Source: UBA6168 sp039819485 (GTDB lineage: Bacteria; Bacteroidota; Bacteroidia; Chitinophagales; Saprospiraceae). From it: a stretch of DNA of 64,000 nucleotides. The translations under genes and the position numbers were made by a program. Each line of letters opens with the position of its first letter. Position 1 is the first letter of the stretch. Shown piece after piece: positions 53,214 through 62,200 of the stretch. The notes beneath the pieces were generated by a model. The model had not been told where the DNA came from. It did no database searches and worked only from the letters and a program-made list of their open reading frames with translations. The stretch lies in the NCBI GenBank assembly GCA_039819485.1, contig JBCBRY010000007.1:1-64000 (forward strand), given 5' to 3'.

Positions 53214-55112
53214 TTAATAAGCCCTTTCATCTTTCCCTTCCATAAAAATCATAAAAGCTTTATTGGCGACCCGGTTGCCGCCCGGGGTCGGATAATTGCC
53301 GGTAAAATACCAGTCGCCCAGATGGTTGGGGCAGGCCTTGTGCAGGCCTTCGATATTTTGGTAAATAACTTCGACTTCCGGTTCAATTTCATCGAGGGTG
53401 ACCAGTTCGGCTATCTTGTCAGAAATCTGGTCGGCGGAAAAAAGATCGTACAGTGGTTTTACCTCATTGGTAATTTGTTCTTTGGGCAAATCTTTTTGCG
53501 CCACGCACCGGGCATATGCCTCTTTTAACAACGTTTCTTTTTTATTTTCTTTCAATAGTGCTATCAGTGCCTGGAAGGCCACGAAGTCTTTCATTTTTGA
53601 CATATCGATTCCGTAGCAATCGGGATAGCGGATTTGTGGCGCACTGGAAACGACGATTATTTTTTTCGGCCGCAGGCGGGAAACAATCCGAATAATGCTG
53701 TTCCGCAGCGTTGTGCCCCGCACAATACTGTCATCCAGTAGCACGAGGGTATCACGCTCGTTACGTACCAAACCATAGGTGACGTCATAACCGTGGGTGA
53801 CGAGGTTGCCGCGAGAGTTGGCGTCGGCAATAAAGGTGCGGAGTTTGGCATCTTTGTGTACCACTTTTTCGACCCTTGGCGTGAGCGCTATGATCTTTTT
53901 TATGTCCTCTAATTCCGGATTTTCACCAAGGTCTTTTATTTTTTGAGCCTTAATCGCGACCATCTTTTTTTCGATCCCTTTAACCATTCCTTCGAAAGCA
54001 CTTTCGGCGGTGTTGGGCACAAAAGAAAAAACGGTTTCTTCCAAATTGTAATCCACCGCTTTCAATACCCTGTCGGCCAGTTCTTCTCCCAGTTTCTGTC
54101 TTTCCGAGTAAATCTTTTTATCGTTTCCTCGGGAAAAATAAATACGTTCAAAAGAGCAGGATTTTTTCTCGCCCGGTTCGGTAAATGGCACTTCGCTGAC
54201 GGCCCCATTCCTTTTTACAATCAAAGCATGGCCGGGCTTAATTTCCTGAACGTTGGAAATATGCACATTGAAAGCCGTCATGATCGGGGGCCGTTCGGAA
54301 GTGACGACCACTACCTCATCGTCGTGGTAGTAATAGGCCGGCCGGATGCCGTTCGGGTCGCGCAAGACAAAAGCATCGCCATGACCGATGATACCGGCCA
54401 TGGTGTAGCCGCCGTCAAATTGCTTGGTCGCTTTTTTTAATATTTTTTGAATGTCGAGGTTTTCAAAGATGAGTTCGTTGATTGCTTCGTTGGAATGGCC
54501 ATCGTGCTTGTGCCAGGTATGGAGGCGCTGCACTTCGTTATCAAGGAAATGGCCGATTTTTTCCATCACCGTTACCGTATCGGTGCGCTCCATCGGGTAC
54601 TGGCCAAAACCAACCAGTTCGTCAAACAGCTCATCGACATTGGTCAGGTTGAAATTGCCGGCCACGACGAGCGTCCGGTTGATCCAATTGCTCTTGCGGA
54701 TGAATGGGTGGCAGTTTTTCACACTGTTTGCTCCGTGCGTCCCGTACCGCAGGTGCCCCAGTAGCAGCTCCCCCATGAAAGGTATTTTATCTTTCAAAAA
54801 CCGGATATCCTTTCTTTCCTTTTTTGACAGCTTGTTGTACTCATCATAAACGCTTTTAAAAATGGCCTGGATAGCCTTCCCCCCCCTGCTCCGGTTTCTT
54901 TTCCGGTCAATTATTTTATAGCCTGGCTTGCTGTAAAGCTTGACAGTTGCCAGTCCGGCGCCATCCTGCCCGCGGTTACGCTGCTTCTCCATCAGCAGTT
55001 GGAGCTTGTTGATGCCGTAGAGGGCCGTCCCGTATTTATCGAGGTAATAGTCGAGGGGTTTGAGTAAGCGGATCATTGCGACGCCGCATTCGTGTTTGAT
55101 GAAGTCACTCAT
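53214..55112 (-). CDS. purF: Amidophosphoribosyltransferase-like protein (long Bacteroidota form)
   Basis: Catalyses the first step of purine synthesis, PRPP plus glutamine to phosphoribosylamine. At 632 aa it is longer than E. coli PurF (505). The N-terminal glutaminase has its nucleophile at Cys9 (HECGVA), implying removal of an 8-residue propeptide, with RGQDGAGLA and LGHLRYGTHG. The phosphoribosyltransferase part carries the PRPP loop LVLLDDSIVRGTTL. Insertions in the middle and a C-terminal extension (to the end GKDERAY) are typical of the Bacteroidota long form; a second, short PurF usually exists elsewhere in such genomes. A well-matched promoter lies upstream. Confidence 0.85.
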   Translation of the reverse strand: MSDFIKHECGVAMIRLLKPLDYYLDKYGTALYGINKLQLLMEKQRNRGQDGAGLATVKLYSKPGYKIIDRKRNRSRGGKAIQAIFKSVYDEYNKLSKKERKDIRFLKDKIPFMGELLLGHLRYGTHGANSVKNCHPFIRKSNWINRTLVVAGNFNLTNVDELFDELVGFGQYPMERTDTVTVMEKIGHFLDNEVQRLHTWHKHDGHSNEAINELIFENLDIQKILKKATKQFDGGYTMAGIIGHGDAFVLRDPNGIRPAYYYHDDEVVVVTSERPPIMTAFNVHISNVQEIKPGHALIVKRNGAVSEVPFTEPGEKKSCSFERIYFSRGNDKKIYSERQKLGEELADRVLKAVDYNLEETVFSFVPNTAESAFEGMVKGIEKKMVAIKAQKIKDLGENPELEDIKKIIALTPRVEKVVHKDAKLRTFIADANSRGNLVTHGYDVTYGLVRNERDTLVLLDDSIVRGTTLRNSIIRIVSRLRPKKIIVVSSAPQIRYPDCYGIDMSKMKDFVAFQALIALLKENKKETLLKEAYARCVAQKDLPKEQITNEVKPLYDLFSADQISDKIAELVTLDEIEPEVEVIYQNIEGLHKACPNHLGDWYFTGNYPTPGGNRVANKAFMIFMEGKDERAY

Positions 55113-55188
55113 GGACAGTATGCATAGGATAAGGGCTTTTTTGCCGGGTTGAGGCAGATTCGCCCAATTGTTCTTTTGAAAGAAGGCA

Positions 55189-55219
55189 CAAATGTAAATG
55201 GAACATTATTATTGGACAA
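55189..55219 (-). promoter_or_regulatory. Promoter of the purF-like gene
   Basis: On the minus strand TTG (55219-55217), a 20-bp spacer, then TACATTTG (55196-55189): a full match to the Bacteroidota consensus. The leader is about 70 nt. The heptad array at 55222 starts two bases beyond the TTG. Confidence 0.65.
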
Positions 55220-55221
55220 GT

Positions 55222-55281
55222 GGTTTTTGGTTTTTGGTTTTTGGTTTTTGGTTTCTGGTTTCTGGTTTCTGGTTTCTGGTT
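55222..55281. repeat. Eight tandem heptamers: four GGTTTTT, four GGTTTCT
   Basis: Four perfect GGTTTTT (55222-55249) then four perfect GGTTTCT (55250-55277) and GGTT. The block change of one base shows that expansion copied units in groups. It directly borders the purF promoter. Confidence 0.92.
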
Positions 55282-55385
55282 AATAAACTAAAATCATCCG
55301 TCATGGAATCTTAAATCGTAGATCGACCAGTTCTTGATTTTTTAAAAAGTCTATTTTTGCAGCAAAAAGAACAAGCCATCTAAAA

Positions 55386-55748
55386 ATGAAAAAGCAGGGC
55401 AACGAAAAATTTGAAAAACTGAAAGCAGAACTGCAACCCTACCTGAAATCACTGGCCCAGGCCATGGAAGTGATCCTCGACAAGGAGGTGTCGGAGTTTC
55501 CCATTTTTGTGGTTCACCAACATACCGTTGATATTGGCATAAATATCGTTGATAGGGAGAACGTCAAGGGCAACTGGTCCGTGAATGCTTCTACCCTCGA
55601 GGAGTTTTCTACAAAGCAAATCCTTTCCCCTGAAAAAATTGAAGATTTCAAGCTGGTTTACAAAAACCACCAAGGTGAACTGTGTTTGTTCGTTCTGAGC
55701 GAACTCGGCGCCAACTTCATTTTTTTACCGATTGGGGAAAATCAATAA
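55386..55748 (+). CDS. Uncharacterised 120-aa protein
   Basis: A small cytoplasmic protein with no signal peptide or membrane span. It is a mixed alpha/beta sequence: an N-terminal amphipathic helix (EKFEKLKAELQPYLKSLAQAMEVILD), then strands EFPIFVVHQHTVDIGINIV, WSVNASTLEEFST and CLFVLSELGANFIFLPI. It looks like a conserved small Bacteroidota family, but I cannot name it or suggest a function. It lies upstream of the histidine kinase gene on the same strand, separated by about 240 bp and an independent promoter. Confidence 0.7.
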   Translation: MKKQGNEKFEKLKAELQPYLKSLAQAMEVILDKEVSEFPIFVVHQHTVDIGINIVDRENVKGNWSVNASTLEEFSTKQILSPEKIEDFKLVYKNHQGELCLFVLSELGANFIFLPIGENQ

Positions 55749-55894
55749 GTACGCTTTCGGCCACCTCTTTTCACCCATACCTTGAATTCCTGTTTCAACC
55801 CATGGCTGTTGCCTGCTTGGCAATAGCACCAACGACCCTCCCTTCGGTCAACGAACATCCAGTTGTGGCGCTGCCTCTCCCCAAACTCCACAGC

Positions 55895-55924
55895 TTGAGT
55901 ATTTTATAGAAATATCTAAATTTA
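55895..55924 (+). promoter_or_regulatory. Promoter of the hybrid histidine kinase gene
   Basis: TTG (55895-55897), a 19-bp spacer, then TAAATTTA (55917-55924), a 7 of 8 match. The start site near 55931 lies after the GTG at 55930 and so favours ATG 55993 as the kinase start. Confidence 0.5.
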
Positions 55925-55992
55925 GGCGCGTGAAAAACAAAGGCTTATTCTTTGGGTTGCTGTCAGCATCAGTGGCCCCACCATCTTCTTCC

Positions 55993-58251
55993 ATGATTGC
56001 CAACAATAAAGTCCTGCTTATCGAAGATAATCCCGGCGACGCCAAGCTGGTGGAAATCTTCCTGTTGGAGTCCGACCTCCAGCACTGCGAGGTCATCAAC
56101 CAGACGACCCTGAAAGGAGGTATGGACTTGTTGGAACAAGGGGAAAGTTTCGCGGCTATTTTCTTAGACCTTACACTGCCCGACAGCAGTGGGTTCAAAA
56201 CGCTGGACAAACTCGTCACTTCATTTCCCCAGAACAATATCATTGTACTTACCGGCCGGTCGGACAAGGAACTCGGGCTGCAGGCCGTAAAAGCTGGCGC
56301 ACAGGACTTTTTGGTAAAAGGTGCTTTTGATGCCGATGAGCTGGCCAAAACACTTCGCTTCTCCATGCAGCGCAGCAAGGTGCTGAAGCGGCTGGAACAA
56401 ACCCAGGACATTGCCAACATCGGTAACTGGGAGTATTACCCGGAGGCCAATATTTTTGAAAAATCAGATACCGTGTACCGTATTTTTGGTTGCGACAGCA
56501 GCGAGAGCAACGATCCTTTTCTGATTGACAGCCTGCAACGAATTCATGATGAAACGGCCAAAAGCGGCGAGTTTAAAGACGACATAAAAATCAAACAGCA
56601 CGACGGCACTTTTCGCTATGTGTTCGTAAAATGTGTAACCAACCGGAGCGAGACCAATGAGCTGGGCTACCAGGGCATCATCCAGGACATCACCGAAAGG
56701 AAAAAGGCCGAGCAGGAAATGATCAAGAGCAGGGAGCGCTACCAGGAGATTTTTACCCAATCCAAAGACGCCCTCTTTATCTGTACCCTGGACGGCAAGT
56801 TTATCGACTTCAACCAGGCGACGATGGACCTCTTTAAATATGACCGGGAGGAGTTGCTTTTCCTAAAAGATGCCCACGCCCTCTATCGGACGGTTGAGCA
56901 GAAAAATGAGTTTTTACTGAAACTGAGAAACCAAAAGTCCGTCAAGGATTTTGAAATAAAAATCATCAATCGAAATGGCGACGAACGGGAATGCGTGGTC
57001 AATGCCAACGTGATCGTCACGGACGATTTCGTGGGCTACAACTGTATTTTAAGGGACGTAACGGACAAGAAACAAGCAGAGAGAATGAAAAAGGCAAGGG
57101 ACCTTGCCCGCCGGAGTGCCCAAATGAAAGAACAGTTTGTGGCCAGCATCAGCCATGAAATGCGAACCCCCATGAATGCCATTCTGGGCATGAGCAATTT
57201 GTTGCTACAGATGGATCTGGAGGGAGAGCCCCTCAACCTTGTCAAATCCATCAAAAACTCTTCTGAAATATTGCTGGGCGTTGTTAACGATATCCTGGAA
57301 GTCAGTGAAATTCAAAACGGCAAAGTCGTTTTCGAAAATGAACCGTTCGACCTGATGGAAGTACTGGACAACCTCGCAAACGTGATGCAGTACAAGGCCC
57401 AGGAAAAAGACCTTTACCTCGAAATCATCCTCGACGACGGCATCCCGCAATTTATCTGCGGGGACAAGCTGCGCCTCAACCAGGTGCTGTATAACCTCGT
57501 GGGCAATGCCATCAAATTTACGGATCGGGGTTTTGTGAAGGTGTACGTGAAAAAGCTGTTCGACGTCAAAGACAGTGTACAGCTCAAATTCATCATTGAA
57601 GATACCGGCATCGGTATTCCGGAAGATAAAATAGAGGCAATCTTTGAAACATTCACCCGCATCCGGCAAAAAGAACGTTTATTTGAAGGGACGGGGCTCG
57701 GCCTCTCTATCTGCAAAAACCTGGTAGAATTGCAAGGAGGGAAAATCGGTGCAACGAGCGAGATCGGAAAAGGGTCAATCTTTTTCTTCGACCTCATTTT
57801 TGACACGACTGCCGCTATTGATGAAAATGCACCGGCCAAAGACGCCGGCATTCCCAGACTCGAAGACGATGCCACCTTTACGTTATTGTTGGTGGAGGAC
57901 CACAAGATGAACCAATTGGTGGCCAAGAAGACTTTGGAACGAAAATGGGAGAATATTCAACTGACCATAGCGGAGAATGGACAAATAGCGGTCGACCTGC
58001 TTCAGGAAAAAGACTTCGACCTGGTCTTAATGGATATCCAAATGCCCGTGATGGACGGGTACGAAGCAACCAGATTCATTCGCGATAAATTCCCTCCCGA
58101 AAAGGCCAGTATGCCCATTCTTGCCATGACGGCCCATGCCCATATTTCCAAAGATGAAAAATTTAAAGAGTATGGCATGAACGACTACGTACTTAAACCG
58201 TTTGAACCGGAAGACCTCTTTCAAAAAATTGCTAAATACGTTAAAAGATAA
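55993..58251 (+). CDS. Hybrid histidine kinase: REC-PAS-PAS-HisKA-HATPase-REC
   Basis: A 752-aa cytoplasmic sensor kinase without membrane spans. In order: an N-terminal receiver with phosphoacceptor Asp59 (FLDLTLPDSSG), two PAS domains (about 140-240 and 250-365), HisKA with His388 (ISHEMRTPMN), an HATPase domain with N box NLVGNAIKF, G1 EDTGIGIP and G2 GTGLGLSI, and a C-terminal receiver with Asp681 (LMDIQMPVMDG). The N-terminal receiver suggests input from another kinase, the PAS domains a soluble signal, and the C-terminal receiver passes phosphate to the HPt protein encoded 4 bp later. No output regulator is nearby. ATG 55993 is chosen over GTG 55930 because of promoter position. Confidence 0.93.
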   Translation: MIANNKVLLIEDNPGDAKLVEIFLLESDLQHCEVINQTTLKGGMDLLEQGESFAAIFLDLTLPDSSGFKTLDKLVTSFPQNNIIVLTGRSDKELGLQAVKAGAQDFLVKGAFDADELAKTLRFSMQRSKVLKRLEQTQDIANIGNWEYYPEANIFEKSDTVYRIFGCDSSESNDPFLIDSLQRIHDETAKSGEFKDDIKIKQHDGTFRYVFVKCVTNRSETNELGYQGIIQDITERKKAEQEMIKSRERYQEIFTQSKDALFICTLDGKFIDFNQATMDLFKYDREELLFLKDAHALYRTVEQKNEFLLKLRNQKSVKDFEIKIINRNGDERECVVNANVIVTDDFVGYNCILRDVTDKKQAERMKKARDLARRSAQMKEQFVASISHEMRTPMNAILGMSNLLLQMDLEGEPLNLVKSIKNSSEILLGVVNDILEVSEIQNGKVVFENEPFDLMEVLDNLANVMQYKAQEKDLYLEIILDDGIPQFICGDKLRLNQVLYNLVGNAIKFTDRGFVKVYVKKLFDVKDSVQLKFIIEDTGIGIPEDKIEAIFETFTRIRQKERLFEGTGLGLSICKNLVELQGGKIGATSEIGKGSIFFFDLIFDTTAAIDENAPAKDAGIPRLEDDATFTLLLVEDHKMNQLVAKKTLERKWENIQLTIAENGQIAVDLLQEKDFDLVLMDIQMPVMDGYEATRFIRDKFPPEKASMPILAMTAHAHISKDEKFKEYGMNDYVLKPFEPEDLFQKIAKYVKR

Positions 58252-58255
58252 ACCC

Positions 58256-58627
58256 ATGCAAACGATCAAAAATTTAATCAACTTAGACTATTTAAAACTC
58301 ATGGCTGACGGTGACCGTGAAATGGAAAAGGTCATGTTAGACATGCTTTTGACCGAACTGCCAAGTGAATTTGAAATAATGAAATCACTGCACTATGCCC
58401 AGGACTGGAAGGAATTATCGAAGGTCAGCCATAAGATGAAATCCACTCTTGCATTTATTGGCAATGAAGAAATAACCGAGGCCAATTTAAAAGTGGAACA
58501 ACTAACCAAACAAGGTACGCCCCCAACTAACGAGGACATCATTTGCATTGGTGACAATATGAAAACATTCGAAAACCTATTGCCTGCCGTAATTAATGAA
58601 TTAAATCAAACCGCAGCTAAATATTAA
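58256..58627 (+). CDS. HPt-domain phosphotransfer protein
   Basis: A 123-aa protein consisting of one histidine phosphotransfer domain. His59 in SKVSHKMKSTLAFIG fits the HPt signature (HxLKGxxxxxG-like). It starts 4 bp after the hybrid kinase stop and should accept phosphate from the kinase's C-terminal receiver and relay it to a response regulator elsewhere. The open frame begins at 58202, but that part overlaps the kinase; ATG 58256 is the real start. Confidence 0.9.
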   Translation: MQTIKNLINLDYLKLMADGDREMEKVMLDMLLTELPSEFEIMKSLHYAQDWKELSKVSHKMKSTLAFIGNEEITEANLKVEQLTKQGTPPTNEDIICIGDNMKTFENLLPAVINELNQTAAKY

Positions 58628-58631
58628 AAGC

Positions 58632-59135
58632 TTAAACCATGTCAGCATAAGAGTTTTCGATTAAATCTTCTTTTTTAATTTCAAATAGTTTTAAATAAAA
58701 ACGGCACTGTTCGTCCAATACTTTTTCACCTATTGTACCATCTGCATCTATTGCCTCAATTTCTACAAACCTGCCCAGCCCTTTCACCTCGTCCAAATGA
58801 AATTTTACATTTCCGATAAAAAATATTTTTCTTTTTTTATCTACCGTTTTAAAAATTTTCAGCGAAGCAGTCAACACATCTTTTAAAGCACTGTCCTGCC
58901 CGCATTTATATAAATGCACCTGAGAATTTTTTGGCCCAGCCTGGTTGTCCCTTTCATAGTAAATCAAGGCGTTTTCGATATTGCCTTCCCTTAATTTAAG
59001 CCGGCCGTTTTCGACATTAAAATACGTATCTACCTGGTGGTCCTCACCGATGAATTTTGCTTTTCTTTTATTTAATTCAGCCAGGACTTTATCAGGATTT
59101 TTGCAGTGGGCTTTTATTTCTACATTCAAGTGCAT
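58632..59135 (-). CDS. CYTH-domain protein
   Basis: A 167-aa cytoplasmic protein of the CYTH (adenylate cyclase IV / thiamine triphosphatase) fold, whose members act on triphosphates. The start MHLNVEIKAHC corresponds to the ExExK motif, with Asn in place of the first Glu; later GRLKLREG, YYERDNQAGPKNSQVHLY, FHLDEVKGLGRFVEIEA follow the family. The last motif (FVEIE) provides metal ligands. Whether it makes cAMP or only hydrolyses triphosphates is not clear. It is convergent with the HPt gene and follows, on the same strand, the class III cyclase gene, so a link to cyclic nucleotide metabolism is possible. Confidence 0.85.
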   Translation of the reverse strand: MHLNVEIKAHCKNPDKVLAELNKRKAKFIGEDHQVDTYFNVENGRLKLREGNIENALIYYERDNQAGPKNSQVHLYKCGQDSALKDVLTASLKIFKTVDKKRKIFFIGNVKFHLDEVKGLGRFVEIEAIDADGTIGEKVLDEQCRFYLKLFEIKKEDLIENSYADMV

Positions 59136-59273
59136 GTTAGCAATTGTTGGTTTTAAAAAAGCAGGGAAAATAATTTAATTAGAAATAAAAGAAGGCAATT
59201 TCTAATTCTAAAAAATTTAAAAAGATGGGCAACGATAAAAAATAAAAAATTACACCAACAAATTAACCGTCAG

Positions 59274-62200
59274 CTATAACTCTCCTATTAATTCTCTAAT
59301 TCTCGATTTAAAAACGTGCATGGGAGTACGGTCATATAATTCTTTATATTTAGACAATGCTTTTTCCCGGTAAGATTCATCAATTTTACTAAACTCAAAA
59401 AGCACTGAGGCTTCATCTTTGCCCTGTGGTTTTTCAGCAAGCAATTCTTTTAACAACTTGGTAGCCTCTTTAATCTTATTTTCCGCAATATTGATTTTCG
59501 CTGCAAGTAGTTTTGCGTCAAAAAGCAATTCTGGGTGATTTAATTCTTTGGCGATGGACGACGCCTCTTTTTGATTTTTAAGCGCTTTTTCCATTTTGTT
59601 CATCGCTGCCAACACTATTCCTTTTTCGATAAGGCTGTAACCGAGCACGAGCTTGTTTCCAATGTTGCGGGTTACCGTGATGCAACGGTCATAATAGTCG
59701 ATGGAGTTGTAATAGTCTTCTTTGAAGTAATATATGTCAGCCAGGCTGTTGAGGGCTTTGGCGACCCCTTTCCGATAACTCAGTTCGATACTTATGGTAA
59801 GGTTCCGTTGCAGGAATTCAATGGCCTTGTCAAATTCGCCCATCATGCTGTAAAGCTCACCGATCAACCCATTGGCGATGGCGATTCCCTGTTTGTCGCC
59901 CAATTCTTCCACCAGTACCAGGTCCCGTTGGAAATTCTGCATGGCCATTTCGAAGTTTCCCTTCCGTTGCCACACATTTCCGATAGAGCCAATAGCGATG
60001 GCGGTAAGCTGTTTGTTGCCCAGCTCCTCGCTCAGTTCGAGTCCTTGTTCGTAGCAATTCAAGGCATTGTCCATATCCCCTTTTTCGAAATAAACAATGC
60101 CCATGTTCACATACAAAGTGGCCATACCCTGACGGTCGTTCACCTTTTTGCAGAGGTCAAGCTGGCTTTGTTGCCAGCGGATGCCATCGTCATATTTGCC
60201 AAGGTTCATATAGGTCAGTCCCAGGGTTGCAACGATCTGTGCGTTGGAAGAGGTGTGCTTGTACAACTGGGCGAGTTGGATACTGCGGATGAAATAGAGC
60301 TTGGCATCTTCATATTTTCCCTGTCGGAAATACAAAGTCCCCAGGTTTCCATACACTTTGGACGTTCCCCGATTGTCATGAAGAGAGCCAAAGAAAGCGG
60401 CGGCTGTCTCCAGGAAAGAGTCGGCCTCTTCATAATTGCCCTTGAGCATTAAAAGATACCCTAATTGGTTGTTGGCACTGCCTAGCAATCCACTGTCTTC
60501 TGTGCGCCTTGCCAATGCGAGGGCGTCGCGGTATAATTTTTCGGCTTCTTCCCATTCGCCTGTCAGCTCAAGGATATTTCCTTTTTTCAATAGGATATCA
60601 GCTCGCTGTTTGTTCTTTTTAGGTTCTTTCCCACTATCGCTTTCTAACAATTTCAGCAATCGATCATAGTAGCGAACCGCCTGTTGATTTTGATAATACT
60701 CCTTTGCGTAGTCTGCTGCTTTCAGCAAATAATACTTCAGTTTAGGCGTGACCTCTGCCTGTTCATAATGAAAAACCAGATCTACATAATGTTCTTCCAA
60801 ACCTCCCTTATAAAGGTTTTCGATAGCTTCCGCAATGGATCGGTGCAGTTTTCGCAGCCGGGTCTTCAACTGCATATCATACACGGCCTCCCTCAAAAGA
60901 GCATGGCGAAAAATATACCTTAGCTCATTAACGGCCTGCCAGATCTGGGCCCTCTCAGCGGTTTTAACCTGCTCCTTCAGTACTGTTTGCCCATTACCGT
61001 CGCGGGGCGTGAAGGTAGCACTGGTCTTCATGATCTCATTCAGTACCGGCAGTTCAAATTCTCTACCGATCACTGCTGCCGCTTTGACCGTTTCTTTTAC
61101 CATTTCGGAGAGCCGGTCAATCCTTGCAGTAAGAATGGCCTGGATACTATCAGAGATGCGGACATTTTCATCTTTTACTGTCCAAAGACCGTCTCTTTGT
61201 TCCAACTGGCCACTTTCGAGGAAATATTCAATTATTTGCTCGGCATAAAATGGATTCCCATTGGTTGCCTTATTCAACAGCTCTATGAAACCCTCCGTGA
61301 CCCCACCTCCCAACTGTACCTTGGCAAATTCTTCCAATGCACTCCTATCAAGGATGTTGAGGTCAATCTGAATGCTTTTGACATTGTTGCTTTTAAGTAG
61401 TTTTTCATCAAAAACCAAAGGTTTGTTCCCCTCATCATCATAACGGGAAGTGACCAGGAAAAAAATCGGGAAGCCTTTTATCTGGCCGATAAAGTCATTC
61501 AAAAACTCTTTGGAACTTTGATCGAACCAATGCCCATCCTCCAACTCAATGACCAGTGGGCGAAGCAAAGCTTCTGCCTTGAATAAACTGGACAAAGCGG
61601 CCAATGTGTTCTCGTACCTCCCTTTGGCATCGAGATTGTCCCACAAGGTATTGGTCGTCCGCAGGGAAGTCAAAGCGGCCAGTACTGGTTTGGTGCGGAT
61701 TACCTCCCTTTTTATCTGAGCAGCTCCTTTATCTTCCGCATACATTATTTCGTTGACCAACATGGCAAACCGCCGCTCAAAGTTTTCAAGGTTGACTTCC
61801 TGGGTATTGTCTGACAGCTGGTCAAAATAAATTTTCAAAAAATAGACAAAGGGGTTGAATGGCTTGCGAAGGATCTCGTCGCTCTGGCAAGTAACCCAAC
61901 GGAGCCTGGTTTTTTTGCGCAGTTGATTTTGCAGCTCGTAAGCAAGCCTTGTCTTCCCTATCCCGGCCTCTCCGTACACATAGGCAATGGCAGGTATCGA
62001 AGACTCAGCCGCATTGACAGCCAGGCCGGTCAACTGTTTCATTTCTTTACTACGGCCTACCATCACCCCTGAGAATGCCTGCCGATACTCTTCGTTCTTA
62101 CCGATCAGTTTGTAGGTAGGGATCTGCTTTTGCATCCCTTTGTAAGAAATGTCCCCCTTGTGTTCAAAGATGAAATGACGGTTTTTCTGAACGGTTTCAT

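Noticed and set aside
55222..55281. CRISPR-like array
   Set aside because: Units are 7 nt with no spacers and no cas genes are in the window.
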